Assembly (NCBI RefSeq): GCF_001547525.1
Contig: NZ_CM003768.1
Location: forward strand, 1,178,001-1,242,000
Source: Burkholderia anthina
GTDB lineage: Bacteria > Pseudomonadota > Gammaproteobacteria > Burkholderiales > Burkholderiaceae
Direction: 5' to 3'
Length of the DNA: 64,000 nt
Part shown: positions 55,849-64,000 of the stretch, in pieces
Layout of the letters: each line of letters begins with the position of its first letter
Numbering within the stretch: the first letter of the stretch is position 1
Translations under genes and position numbers: made by a program
Notes under the pieces: model-generated
Database searches by the model: none
Seen by the model: the letters and a program-made list of their open reading frames with translations, nothing else
What the model was told of the DNA's origin: nothing

Positions 55849-58278
55849 ATGCAATTCCCTGAATCCTGGTTGAGAACCTTTGTCGACCCGCAGCTGACGA
55901 CCGACGAGCTGTCGCACGCGCTGACGATGGCGGGGCTCGAAGTCGAATCGCTGAGCAAGGCGGCGCCGCCGACGTCGAAGATCGTCGTCGGCCGCGTGCT
56001 CGAAGTCGTCAAGCATCCGGATGCGGACAAGCTCAATGTCTGCCAGGTCGACGCCGGCACCGGCGCGACGCTGAACATCGTCTGCGGCGCGCCGAACGTG
56101 GCGCCCGGCATCAAGGTGCCGGTCGCGCTGGTGGGCGCGGAACTGCCGCCGGCGGAAGAGGGCGGCAAGCCGTTCGCGATCAAGCTGTCGAAGCTGCGCG
56201 GCGTGGAGAGCCAGGGGATGCTGTGCTCGGCGCGCGAGCTGAAGCTGTCGGAAGACCACAGCGGGTTGCTGATCCTGCCGGAAGACACGCCGATCGGCCA
56301 GGACATCCGCGAGACCCTCAATCTCGACGACACGATCTTCGAAATCAAGCTGACGCCGAACAAGGCCGACTGCCTGTCGGTGTTCGGCATCGCGCGCGAG
56401 ACGGCCGCGATCACCGGCGCGCCGCTGACGCCGGTCGACATCCGCCCGGTGAACGTCGAGCTCGACGAAACGTTGCCGGTGCGCATCGCCGCGCCGGATC
56501 TGTGCGGCCGTTTTTCGGGCCGCGTGATCCGCGGCGTGAACGCGGGCGCGAAGACGCCGCAGTGGATGGTCGAGCGCCTCGAGCGTTCGGGCCAGCGCAG
56601 CGTGTCCGCGCTCGTCGACATCTCGAACTACGTGATGTTCGAACTCGGCCGCCCGTCGCACGTGTTCGATCTCGACAAGATCCACGGCGGCATCGAGGTT
56701 CGTTGGGGCAAGCGCGGCGAATCGCTGAAGCTGCTCAACGGCAACACGGTCGAACTCGACGAAACGGTCGGCGTGATTGCGGACGACCGTCAGGTCGAAA
56801 GCCTGGCCGGCATCATGGGCGGCGACAGCACGGCCGTCACGCTCGATACGACCAACATCTACCTGGAAGCCGCGTTCTGGTGGCCGGACAGCATCCGCGG
56901 CCGCGCGCGCAAGTACAACTTCTCGACCGATGCGGCCCATCGCTTCGAGCGCGGCGTCGATTACGCGACGACCGTCGAACACGTCGAGCGCATCACGCAA
57001 CTGATCCTCGAGATCTGCGGCGGCAAGGCCGGCCCGGTCGACGATCAGGCGGTGAACCTGCCGCAGCGCGCGCCGGTGAAGATGCGCGTGTCGCGCGCGA
57101 ACCGCATCATCGGCGTGAAGATCGGCGCCGACGAGATCGCGAACATCTTCACGCGCCTCGGCCTGCCGTTCGAGCGTGAAGACGACGCGTTCCTCGTCAC
57201 GCCGCCGTCGCACCGCTTCGACATCGAGATCGAGGAAGACCTGATCGAGGAAGTGGCGCGCATCTACGGCTTCGAGAAGATCCCCGCGCGGCCGCCGGTC
57301 GCGACGAGCGAAATGCGCGCGACCCACGAAACGCGGCGTTCGATCCACGACATTCGTCACGCGCTGGCCGCGCGCGACTACGCGGAAACCGTCAACTTCA
57401 GCTTCGTCGATGCGGAGTGGGAGCGCGATTTCGCGGGCAACGACAACCCGATTCGTCTGCTGAATCCGATCGCGAGCCAGCTTTCGGTGATGCGCACGAC
57501 GCTGTTCGGCAGCCTGATCGCCGTGCTGCGCCACAACCTGAACCGTCGCGCCGATCGCGTGCGCGTGTTCGAGTCGGGTCGCGTGTTCGTCGCCGATCCG
57601 TCGGTGAAGGCCGGCGAGCTGGCGGTCGAGGGGCATGCGCAGCCGAAGCGCGTCGGTGCGCTTGCGTACGGTCCGGCACTCGACGAGCAGTGGGGCGTGG
57701 CGACCCGCGCGGTCGATTTCTTCGACGTGAAGGGCGATCTCGAAGCGCTGCTCGCGCCGGCGGTGGCACGCTTCGTGAAGGCCGAGCATCCGGCCCTTCA
57801 TCCGGGCCGCAGCGCACGCATCGAGGTCGACGGCCGCGCGGTCGGCTGGATCGGCGAACTGCATCCGCGTCTGATGCAGAAGTACGAGCTGCCGCACGCG
57901 CCGGTGATGTTCGAGATCGACGCGGACGCGCTGATCGCACGTGCGCTGCCCGCGCCGACCGACGTGTCGAAATTCCCGCCGGTCCGTCGCGATATCGCCG
58001 TTGTCGTCGATCAGGCGGTCGAGGTACAGGCCCTTTTCGACGAAATGAAGAAGGCGCTTGCGGAAGACGCCTGCCGATTCGTTCAGAAGGTTGTACTCTT
58101 CGACGAATTTCGTGCAAAATCAAATACTTCCGGTGGCCTTGCCGCGAACGAGAAGAGCCTTGCGTTCCGCGTGACGCTGCAGGACGCGGCTGGCACGCTG
58201 CAGGACGAGGTCGTCGATCAGGCGATCCAGACGCTGGTCGAGCGGATGGCGCGTGCCGGTGCGCGTCTGCGCGGCTAG
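55849..58278 (+). CDS. pheT: Phenylalanyl-tRNA synthetase beta subunit
   Basis: An 809-residue subunit. EMAP-II-like tRNA-binding domain (about 40-150, [18 protein letters not shown]), B3/B4 editing domain, B5 domain, catalytic-like core (RYNFST-type [17 protein letters not shown]) and C-terminal ferredoxin-like anticodon domain ([17 protein letters not shown]). Full length. Begins 98 bases after pheS; no obvious ribosome site directly upstream. Confidence 0.96.
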   Translation: MQFPESWLRTFVDPQLTTDELSHALTMAGLEVESLSKAAPPTSKIVVGRVLEVVKHPDADKLNVCQVDAGTGATLNIVCGAPNVAPGIKVPVALVGAELPPAEEGGKPFAIKLSKLRGVESQGMLCSARELKLSEDHSGLLILPEDTPIGQDIRETLNLDDTIFEIKLTPNKADCLSVFGIARETAAITGAPLTPVDIRPVNVELDETLPVRIAAPDLCGRFSGRVIRGVNAGAKTPQWMVERLERSGQRSVSALVDISNYVMFELGRPSHVFDLDKIHGGIEVRWGKRGESLKLLNGNTVELDETVGVIADDRQVESLAGIMGGDSTAVTLDTTNIYLEAAFWWPDSIRGRARKYNFSTDAAHRFERGVDYATTVEHVERITQLILEICGGKAGPVDDQAVNLPQRAPVKMRVSRANRIIGVKIGADEIANIFTRLGLPFEREDDAFLVTPPSHRFDIEIEEDLIEEVARIYGFEKIPARPPVATSEMRATHETRRSIHDIRHALAARDYAETVNFSFVDAEWERDFAGNDNPIRLLNPIASQLSVMRTTLFGSLIAVLRHNLNRRADRVRVFESGRVFVADPSVKAGELAVEGHAQPKRVGALAYGPALDEQWGVATRAVDFFDVKGDLEALLAPAVARFVKAEHPALHPGRSARIEVDGRAVGWIGELHPRLMQKYELPHAPVMFEIDADALIARALPAPTDVSKFPPVRRDIAVVVDQAVEVQALFDEMKKALAEDACRFVQKVVLFDEFRAKSNTSGGLAANEKSLAFRVTLQDAAGTLQDEVVDQAIQTLVERMARAGARLRG

Positions 58279-58287
58279 GGAGAGGGC

Positions 58288-58312
58288 CCGCCCGTTCGCG
58301 GGCGGCTTTTTT
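58288..58312 (+). terminator. Terminator with TTCG tetraloop between pheT and ihfA
   Basis: Seven-base stem (58288-58294 with 58299-58305), TTCG loop, then C and six T. Located 30 bases before ihfA. Confidence 0.85.
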
Positions 58313-58341
58313 CCATCGTAAGTTTTGATTCAACGCGCTGT

Positions 58342-58737
58342 ATGGCAGATATGAACGACATGACCTCGAGTGAATTCGAAGCCCTCCTGACGGCGCAACG
58401 CAGCGCGATGAACCGCGACGCTTCGGCGCCGGCGTCCACCGAGACGCCGACGCTGACGAAGGCGGAACTGGCGGAGCTGTTGTTCGACAGCGTCGGGCTG
58501 AACAAGCGTGAAGCGAAGGACATGGTCGAGGCGTTTTTCGAAGTGATCCGCGACGCGCTCGAAAACGGTGAAAGCGTCAAGCTGTCGGGGTTCGGCAATT
58601 TCCAGTTGCGCGACAAGCCGCAGCGTCCGGGCCGCAATCCGAAGACGGGCGAGGCGATTCCGATCGCGGCCCGCCGGGTGGTAACCTTCCACGCGAGCCA
58701 GAAACTGAAGGCGCTGGTCGAAAACGGCGCGGAGTAA
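58342..58737 (+). CDS. ihfA: Integration host factor alpha subunit
   Basis: A 131-residue HU/IHF-family DNA-bending protein. The family core runs from [19 protein letters not shown] (about 36) to KALVENG, with the DNA-intercalating arm [18 protein letters not shown]. coli IhfA is 99 residues, so about 32 extra N-terminal residues are present; internal Met codons at 4, 7 and 23 offer shorter starts, but none reaches the E. coli start. Acts in recombination, replication and transcription. No clear ribosome site. Confidence 0.93.
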   Translation: MADMNDMTSSEFEALLTAQRSAMNRDASAPASTETPTLTKAELAELLFDSVGLNKREAKDMVEAFFEVIRDALENGESVKLSGFGNFQLRDKPQRPGRNPKTGEAIPIAARRVVTFHASQKLKALVENGAE

Positions 58738-58793
58738 CACGCGCCGGCGCCCCTGCGCGGCCCCGCGCATCCCTTACCGACGGTTAACCGACG

Positions 58794-59207
58794 ATGACCA
58801 CCACGGTTGAGAAAGTCGTTTTGCCTCCGATTCCCGCGAAGCGCTACTTCACGATCGGCGAAGTCAGCGAGCTGTGCGGGGTCAAGCCACATGTGCTGCG
58901 TTACTGGGAACAGGAATTCACTCAGTTGCGGCCGGTGAAGCGGCGCGGCAACCGGCGGTATTACCAGCATCACGAGGTGCTGCTGATCCGGCGGATTCGC
59001 GAGTTGCTGTACGAGCAGGGCTTCACGATCAACGGCGCGCGCAACCGGCTCGATTCGCCGGGCAGCGAGCGGGCCGCGGCGGAGCCGGTCGACTCCGACG
59101 CGCAGGCAAACGATGGGCGCGGGGCGGGCAAGCCCGGCGAAAACGTCGACGTCATTGCGTTGCGGCAGGCGTTGCTGGACGTGATCGACGGACTGAAACA
59201 CGACTGA
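58794..59207 (+). CDS. MerR family transcriptional regulator
   Basis: A 137-residue MerR protein: winged helix at about 18-88 (RYFTIGEVSELCGVKPHVLR, then RGNRRYYQHHEVLLIRRI), then a short coiled coil. No metal-binding Cys cluster at the C-terminus. The ihfA-merR pair after pheT is widely conserved in proteobacteria, but its target is unknown. Separated from ihfA by 56 bases. Confidence 0.9.
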   Translation: MTTTVEKVVLPPIPAKRYFTIGEVSELCGVKPHVLRYWEQEFTQLRPVKRRGNRRYYQHHEVLLIRRIRELLYEQGFTINGARNRLDSPGSERAAAEPVDSDAQANDGRGAGKPGENVDVIALRQALLDVIDGLKHD

Positions 59208-59231
59208 GTGCGCGCCGCGCAGGATGCGTTG

Positions 59232-59267
59232 AAAAGCCCGGTTGGCGATCTGCCACCGGGCTTTTTT
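59232..59267. terminator. Bidirectional terminator between merR and the lipoprotein-like gene
   Basis: 14 paired bases with one bulge (59232-59246 with 59252-59265), T6 on the plus strand and T4 on the minus strand; serves both convergent genes. Confidence 0.88.
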
Positions 59268-59292
59268 CATGCGGGCCGTGCTTGCTTGCGGA

Positions 59293-61503
59293 TCAGCGCG
59301 ACGCAAGCGGATTCTTCTGTCCGATGTCGACGACCAGCGTGCCGTCCGGCAGCATCCGCACCGAGCCCTGCGCGACCTGGCTGCGATAGTCGTACAGGTC
59401 GAACCGCATCGGCCCGGCCTCGGCCGAATTCCGGATCAGCGCGCGCACGTTCAGTTCGAGCACGTTGAACATCTTCATGTCGCCGCCTTCCATCCACATA
59501 TAGCTCGGCGCGTCGATCTGCGGCCGCTTCGGCGCGGGCGCGCCCGCCGCGCGCCGGAACGTGAGACGCAATCCATCGCGCTCGACGGTGGCCTGGGCCA
59601 GCTTGCCGTTCAGCACGGGCGGCGGGAACACGGTGTACTGGTCGAGCACGAGCGTGTCGCCGCGCAGTTCCGCGCCGCGTCGCCGCAACGGCGTCAGCGA
59701 TGCGAGCTCGATGCCGAGCGAGCGCAGCAGCGTGGCCTGCGGGATGCCGAGCACCGACACCTGCGACGGCGTGAAGGCGAGATGCCGGTCGTCGAGCACC
59801 GTCAGCGAGCCCTTCATGTCGGTCGGCAGCCAGACACCCGGTACGTGATTCCACAGCTTGATGCCGCCCTGGACGCGCAGGTCCTGGCCGTCCGCGCTCA
59901 GTTGCAGGTCGTTCAGCGAGCGCGGCGAATAGTCGAGCAGGTAGTCGTTGAACAGCGCCGACATCGCCTTCCACGACTCGACGACCGTGCCGCCGAGAAT
60001 GCGGATGTCGTACTGGTTCGGGTCGTCGAGATCGACGGGTTCGCCCGGGCGCTTCGACACGAGTTCCACGTCGAGATCGTCGACATGAAAGCCGATGTCA
60101 CCGGACAGGTTGAAATCGACGTTGCGCAGATGGATCGTCGGGTTGCGGTTCGACACGTACCGTTCGTTGAACGGCGTCGACGACGTGCGTCGCATCGCGA
60201 CCTTCTGCATGCCGGGCCGCATCGCGTCCGCCGCGAGCGCGGACGCTTCCCAGTGCTGGCGCACGTCGCGTAGCGCATTCTGCTGCGCGGCGAGAAAGCT
60301 GTCGTTCAGGCGCGCGGCCGCGTTGCCGAGCGCCGCGCCGCTGGCCGGGCCCGTATACGAAGGCATCCGGATCGTCATCGCGCCGCTTTCGTCGAAGTTG
60401 AAGTAGCCGGCCGATACCTGGTCGCGATAGTGATACAGGTCGAACACGAACGTCTGGTCGCGCTTCGACGGGTCGACCGGCCCGATCAGGATGTCCGCGT
60501 TCATCGGCATCGAGCGCATGAATTTCACGTCGCCGCCGCGGATGTACATCGCCTGCTGCGGCGCGTTCGCGGGCATCGCGAAGCCGGCATGCGTGCCGTC
60601 GTCGAGCTTCAGGTCGAGGCCGGCCGGCGTCACGCGCACGGCGGTGATCGTGAGTTTCAGGCGCGGCGGCGGCATCAGCTTGTCGACGGCCATCACGAGA
60701 TCGTCGCCGGCGAGTTGCGCGATCGGTGTCTGCACCTTCAACAGGTCGGCCATTTTCACGTTGGCCGCGCGCATCACCGGCTGCGCGTCGAGGCCCGACA
60801 CGCGTACGCCGGTCGGGTGGAACACGAGCTGGCTGCCGTCGCGGACCGCGAGCGTGCCGGTCAGCGAGAACGGTACCCAGCCGTCGCGCCGCATCTCGCC
60901 TTGCAGATGGATCACGCCGTCGCCGGCCGACACCGCGAGCTTGCGCAGCGGCGCGTTGCGATAGCCGAAGATGTAGGTGTTGAAGAGGGCGGTCAGCTTC
61001 GCGTTGTCGAGCGTGACCGTGCCTTCGTGCACGTCGATCTCGAAGCTCGTCGGATCGTCGAATACGATCGGCGCGCCGGCTTGCGTCGGCACGAGCGTGG
61101 CCGACAACTGATGGATGAAGAAGCCGAGGTTGTTGACGACGCGGAAATCGACGTCGCGCAGGAACGTCATCGCGCCGTTCTGGCCCGAGTCGCGCAGCGT
61201 GAACGGGCGCGGCTGCGTGAGGCTGATCGACGCGAGCGACGGCACGGTGCGCGCAAGCTGCCGTTCGCGCGCGAGGCGCTCGGCCTTGGCGCGTTCGATC
61301 TTCGTGGATGCGATGGATGTGTTGCTGTCGCGCTGCGCGGCGGATTCCGCGCAGCCCGCGCAGAGCAGCGCGAGCGCCAGCGCGCCGCAGCCGAACAGGC
61401 GGGATGTCGTGTGCGACTGCGGGGCGGCCGTGCGTCGCCGGCCGGAAAACCAGTCGAAAATTGCCAAAGGCGAGCGATGGCCGCGCCGGACCGTATTCCG
61501 CAT
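59293..61503 (-). CDS. Large exported protein with two homologous halves, function unknown
   Basis: A 736-residue protein. The N-terminus has about 35 polar residues, then a hydrophobic stretch (37-49) ending LCAGC, a lipobox-like site with Cys51 but with Cys at -3. Residues about 114-430 and 457-736 repeat the same pattern: NVDF/RDVDF, a valine-rich beta strand, FDDPTSFEIDVHEGTVT in half one matching LDDPNQYDIRILGGTVV in half two, LFN(T/D)Y, then MxIRGGDVKF or MWMEGGDMKMF and FDLYxYRxQV near the ends. Mostly beta. ATG 61503 has GGAGA upstream. No family recognised with confidence. Confidence 0.75.
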   Translation of the reverse strand: MRNTVRRGHRSPLAIFDWFSGRRRTAAPQSHTTSRLFGCGALALALLCAGCAESAAQRDSNTSIASTKIERAKAERLARERQLARTVPSLASISLTQPRPFTLRDSGQNGAMTFLRDVDFRVVNNLGFFIHQLSATLVPTQAGAPIVFDDPTSFEIDVHEGTVTLDNAKLTALFNTYIFGYRNAPLRKLAVSAGDGVIHLQGEMRRDGWVPFSLTGTLAVRDGSQLVFHPTGVRVSGLDAQPVMRAANVKMADLLKVQTPIAQLAGDDLVMAVDKLMPPPRLKLTITAVRVTPAGLDLKLDDGTHAGFAMPANAPQQAMYIRGGDVKFMRSMPMNADILIGPVDPSKRDQTFVFDLYHYRDQVSAGYFNFDESGAMTIRMPSYTGPASGAALGNAAARLNDSFLAAQQNALRDVRQHWEASALAADAMRPGMQKVAMRRTSSTPFNERYVSNRNPTIHLRNVDFNLSGDIGFHVDDLDVELVSKRPGEPVDLDDPNQYDIRILGGTVVESWKAMSALFNDYLLDYSPRSLNDLQLSADGQDLRVQGGIKLWNHVPGVWLPTDMKGSLTVLDDRHLAFTPSQVSVLGIPQATLLRSLGIELASLTPLRRRGAELRGDTLVLDQYTVFPPPVLNGKLAQATVERDGLRLTFRRAAGAPAPKRPQIDAPSYMWMEGGDMKMFNVLELNVRALIRNSAEAGPMRFDLYDYRSQVAQGSVRMLPDGTLVVDIGQKNPLASR

Positions 61504-61893
61504 CGTCTGTCTCCATGTCTTGTCTTGATCGACGGCGGCGCGCCAGTGCCCGGCGCGAGCGTCGATGCCGTGCAGTGTGTCATAGCGCGCTAGAGCGGCG
61601 TCACCAAACAACCGCCGCCCCGGCGCGCCGCGCCGGCGGGCGCCCAGACAACGGATTCGCGCCGGGGGTACGGCCGGATCAAACGGTCGTTTGGTTTGTG
61701 CGGGCCGCCGGTGGCTATCGTTCGAAGCGATCCTGAAAACTCGCGGCCCGCCTTGGCCGGCACGGGTTTCGCCCGATGCAGAGGCGGCGCGGCCCCGGGC
61801 ATCGACGGATACGATCGGCGACGGCGGCGGGGTAAGATCGGCATCAGTGGCGGGTTCGACATCACAACACGGCAGCCATCACGGGGAAGCGCC
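61504..61893. other. 390-base divergent intergenic region
   Basis: Between the duplicated-domain gene and the methyltransferase. Contains the open 5' extension of the minus gene (no ribosome site), an odd palindrome of 8-base GC arms at 61620-61636, the inverted repeat at 61680-61693, and a TAAGAT-like -10 near 61833 for the methyltransferase. No RNA gene or complete small gene seen. Confidence 0.5.
61680..61693. promoter_or_regulatory. Inverted repeat CAAACG-GT-CGTTTG
   Basis: Perfect 6-base arms around GT in the 390-base divergent region, 186 bases from the left gene start and 200 bases from the right. Size and symmetry fit a dimeric repressor site; the binding protein is unknown. Confidence 0.35.
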
Positions 61894-62607
61894 ATGGACC
61901 TGAAGGAAGTCGACGTACTGGGTGCGGGGGTGGGCGATCACTGGTACTACGCGTCGAAGGCGAGCGCGATTCGCCGGTTCCTGGGCGCGACTGGCGCGAA
62001 CCGGATACTCGACGTCGGGGCGGGCTCGGGGTTTTTCTCGAAGCATCTGCTCGAACGCACGCACGCGATGGAAGCATGGTGTGTCGATACGAGCTATGCC
62101 GACGACAGCGACGGCGAGGCGGCCGGCAAGCCCATTCACTTTCGGCGCTCCGTCGATCGATTCGATGCCGATCTCGTGTTGCTGATGGACGTGCTAGAGC
62201 ATGTCGACGACGACGTCGGGCTGCTGACGCAGTATGTGCAGGGCGCGCCTTCGGGCAGCCGGTTCCTGATCACGGTGCCCGCGTTCCAGTTCCTGTGGAG
62301 CGGCCACGACGATTTCCTCGAGCACAAGCGCAGGTATACGCTCGGCGGGCTGGAGAACGTGGTCCGGCGTGCAGGGCTCGACGTCGAGCGCGGCGCCTAT
62401 TATTTCGGCCTCACGTTTCCGCTCGCGGCCGCATTGCGGCTCGGCGAGCGGGCACGTTCGCATCCGCGCGAGCCCGCGTCGCAATTGCGTCGTCATCATC
62501 CGTTCGTCAACGGCTTGCTCAAGACGATCTGCCGCATCGAGTTGCCGATGTTCCGCTTCAATCGCGTTGCCGGCCTGACGGTCATCTGTGTCGCGCGCAA
62601 GCGGTGA
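61894..62607 (+). CDS. Class I SAM-dependent methyltransferase
   Basis: A 237-residue Rossmann-fold methyltransferase. SAM-binding motif I ILDVGAGSGFFSKHLL (about 38-53), acidic loop VDTSYADD, and motif LLMDVLEHVDDDVGLL, followed by FLITVPAFQFLWSGHDDFLE typical of small-molecule or glycolipid methyltransferases. Residues about 150-175 may be a membrane-associating helix (GLTFPLAAALRL). Substrate unknown. ATG 61894 gives MDLKEVDVLG. Confidence 0.85.
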   Translation: MDLKEVDVLGAGVGDHWYYASKASAIRRFLGATGANRILDVGAGSGFFSKHLLERTHAMEAWCVDTSYADDSDGEAAGKPIHFRRSVDRFDADLVLLMDVLEHVDDDVGLLTQYVQGAPSGSRFLITVPAFQFLWSGHDDFLEHKRRYTLGGLENVVRRAGLDVERGAYYFGLTFPLAAALRLGERARSHPREPASQLRRHHPFVNGLLKTICRIELPMFRFNRVAGLTVICVARKR

Positions 62608-62697
62608 CGGCGACGGGGGCGGCACCGTAGATTGCTCGCGTCGACGCCATCGCGCCGAAAAATTTCACGAGAACACGGACAAAATGCATGCGACCCG

Positions 62698-62726
62698 TTC
62701 TAAATCGGGAAACTGTCTGTTATAAT
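62698..62726 (+). promoter_or_regulatory. Promoter of tRNA-Pro
   Basis: TATAAT at 62721-62726 with TTCTAA 17 bases upstream; the tRNA begins 11 bases after the -10. Confidence 0.7.
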
Positions 62727-62736
62727 TTTTTTCTTT

Positions 62737-62813
<77 letters not shown>

Positions 62814-62819
62814 GGAATC

Positions 62820-62886
62820 AAGGCCTGGAAGGCTCGTCAGTAAAGGGTTTCCTTATCTGGGGTAGCTTTCCAGGCCTTTCCTTTTT
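62820..62886 (+). terminator. Long inverted repeat and terminator after tRNA-Pro
   Basis: 15-base arms (62820-62834 with 62864-62878, one G-U pair) enclose a 29-base loop that itself holds an AAGG/CCTT pair, and the right arm runs into a T-rich stretch ending in T5. Probably terminates the tRNA transcript; lies in the DNA between the tRNA and the integrase. Confidence 0.65.
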
Positions 62887-62935
62887 CCGGGTGTGTCAGT
62901 TTGGTGTGTCAATTCCGCCGTGCAACAATGCGGAG

Positions 62936-64000
62936 ATGACTGACTTGGCAACCCTTCCCACTGGCGTCTATTTGCGCCCAGGCTCGTCCGTGTTCCACCT
63001 CCGGATCGGCGTGCCCAAAGACCTGCAACAACACTTCCGCAATCCAAAGACGGGCAAACCGAGGGCCGATGCCTTTCGGGCGAGTCTCAGGACAAGCAAT
63101 CGAATCGAGGCCTGCACGCGGGCACACGAAATCATCGCGGAATGGCAACGGCGGTTTGAAGCCCTTAGGGCGAAAACCGAACCCGCTCCGTTTGTAACGC
63201 TTACCCCGGCGTTGGCACAACAGTTCAAAGAGGCAGTCCGACGCAGGATTCTCGGAGGGGATGATGGCTTCCGGTTCGGCGCGGCCGGAAATGACAGACT
63301 GTGGACGCTTGCGCGGCAAGGCTATGCTGGCTGGAAACGCGATTGCGCGGACGCCCTGAGTCGGGGAAAGCTCGATTTCGCCTTGGGTTTCGCCAACAGC
63401 ACTGCGGAATCTTGGGGTATTCGGGTCGATTGGGCGTCACCCGAAGGGACGCAATGTCTGATTCAAATTGGGCGTGCCGTTGTAGCTGCTTTGATGGACG
63501 TGGAAAAGCGGGATCAAGGCGAACCAGTCGAAACCCCGACCAGACCACAGCCGCCGATACAACACACGGCTAGCAGGCCGCCCCAGACGTTGCGCGAAGT
63601 CGTTCCTGCCTGGATCGCCCGTAATGCCCCTAAAGACAACGCAATTGGACGAACAGAGAAGGCGCTGGCGCTGTTCGAGCAGGCCGTGGGCCGCGTGCCA
63701 CTTAGTCAGCTCACCAAGGCAACGGGGGCTGTATTTCTCGACTTCCTGCTAGACCCGGCTCGCGGATGGTCCCGAAAGACTGCTGGAAATCATGCTGCCT
63801 GCATTACGTCCCTAGCAAACGTCGCAGTGAAGGCTGATTTACTGGAGCGGAACCCGCTCGACCTCACGTTTGACAAGACTATCGGGGCGAAATCGCGTGG
63901 GCCTTGGACCGACGATGAACTGCGGCGCATGTTCGGTCATTCACTGTTCTCTGCTCGCATGGCGGCCGTCCCCCATTGGCAGGACGTAGCGCCGTCTGAT
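62936..64000 (+). CDS. Tyrosine-type site-specific integrase, 5' part
   Basis: Open for 355 codons to the right edge, so truncated. CGGAG overlaps the start region. N-terminal segment GVYLRPGSSVFHLRIGVPKD resembles the DUF6538 integrase N-domain; a SAM-like core-binding domain lies at about 217-300 (TLREVVPAWIARNAPKDN, then LTKATGAVFLDFLLD). GPWTDDELRRMFGH near 325-338 begins the catalytic domain. The catalytic R-H-R-Y residues fall beyond the window, so activity cannot be judged. Its position next to tRNA-Pro supports an integrase role. Confidence 0.82.
   Translation, partial: MTDLATLPTGVYLRPGSSVFHLRIGVPKDLQQHFRNPKTGKPRADAFRASLRTSNRIEACTRAHEIIAEWQRRFEALRAKTEPAPFVTLTPALAQQFKEAVRRRILGGDDGFRFGAAGNDRLWTLARQGYAGWKRDCADALSRGKLDFALGFANSTAESWGIRVDWASPEGTQCLIQIGRAVVAALMDVEKRDQGEPVETPTRPQPPIQHTASRPPQTLREVVPAWIARNAPKDNAIGRTEKALALFEQAVGRVPLSQLTKATGAVFLDFLLDPARGWSRKTAGNHAACITSLANVAVKADLLERNPLDLTFDKTIGAKSRGPWTDDELRRMFGHSLFSARMAAVPHWQDVAPSD

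Overview
The window is high-GC DNA with the gene content and order of a beta-proteobacterium of the genus Burkholderia, most likely the Burkholderia cepacia complex, main chromosome. The evidence is family-level resemblance of nearly every protein, the thrS-infC-rpmI-rplT-pheS-pheT-ihfA-merR order, an RpiR-regulated inositol-type cluster, and an aae-like FUSC/DUF1656/HlyD efflux operon. No database search was run. Genes are packed tightly on both strands, with strong hairpin terminators at most convergent ends. Nearly all of the window is ordinary core genome; the last 1.2 kb is the left end of an integrated element.

Layout. 1-4.7 kb: tail of a sugar-catabolism (inositol-type) cluster: TIM-barrel isomerase/dehydratase (cut by the window edge), Gfo/Idh/MocA dehydrogenase, RpiR regulator, methylmalonate-semialdehyde dehydrogenase and a divergent LysR regulator. 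5.8-12 kb: tusA-like gene, an unknown small protein, then a three-gene signalling operon (OmpR-type regulator, LysM-FecR exported protein, CHASE2 histidine kinase) followed by a DUF4136 lipoprotein. 12-20.6 kb: galU, valS, uvrD-type helicase overlapped by an MTA/SAH nucleosidase, and an Fsr-like MFS exporter. 21-28.7 kb: a chemotaxis receptor with a FliA-like promoter and a four-gene efflux operon with its divergent LysR regulator.

28.8-38.2 kb: a 50-residue membrane protein, metallophosphoesterase, FAD-linked D-hydroxyacid dehydrogenase, DUF2069 protein, WrbA, YihY, Mpo1-like protein, CBS protein, an MFS-acyltransferase fusion and aroC. 38.4-43.7 kb is a fatty-acid/ketone-body theme: ETF-ubiquinone oxidoreductase, SDR, hot-dog thioesterase, PAS-LuxR regulator and scoAB. 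43.8-47.2 kb: an SDR lacking its catalytic Tyr/Lys, a Tat-exported deacetylase, a SnoaL-like exported protein and a LysR regulator. 47.3-51 kb: alpha/beta hydrolase, RidA, relA and tRNA-Val(GAC). 51.3-59.2 kb is the translation cluster from thrS to merR, with three terminator-like hairpins inside it and an apparent AUC start for infC. 59.3-62.6 kb: a large internally duplicated exported protein and a methyltransferase.

The window ends at tRNA-Pro(GGG), followed 122 bases later by a tyrosine-recombinase-type integrase that reads off the right edge. Its codons (ATA, TTA, CTA, AGA) and lower G+C differ from everything to its left, so this is read as the left boundary of a genomic island or prophage. 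Its cargo lies outside the window. No CRISPR array, insertion sequence, rRNA gene or recognised riboswitch was seen.
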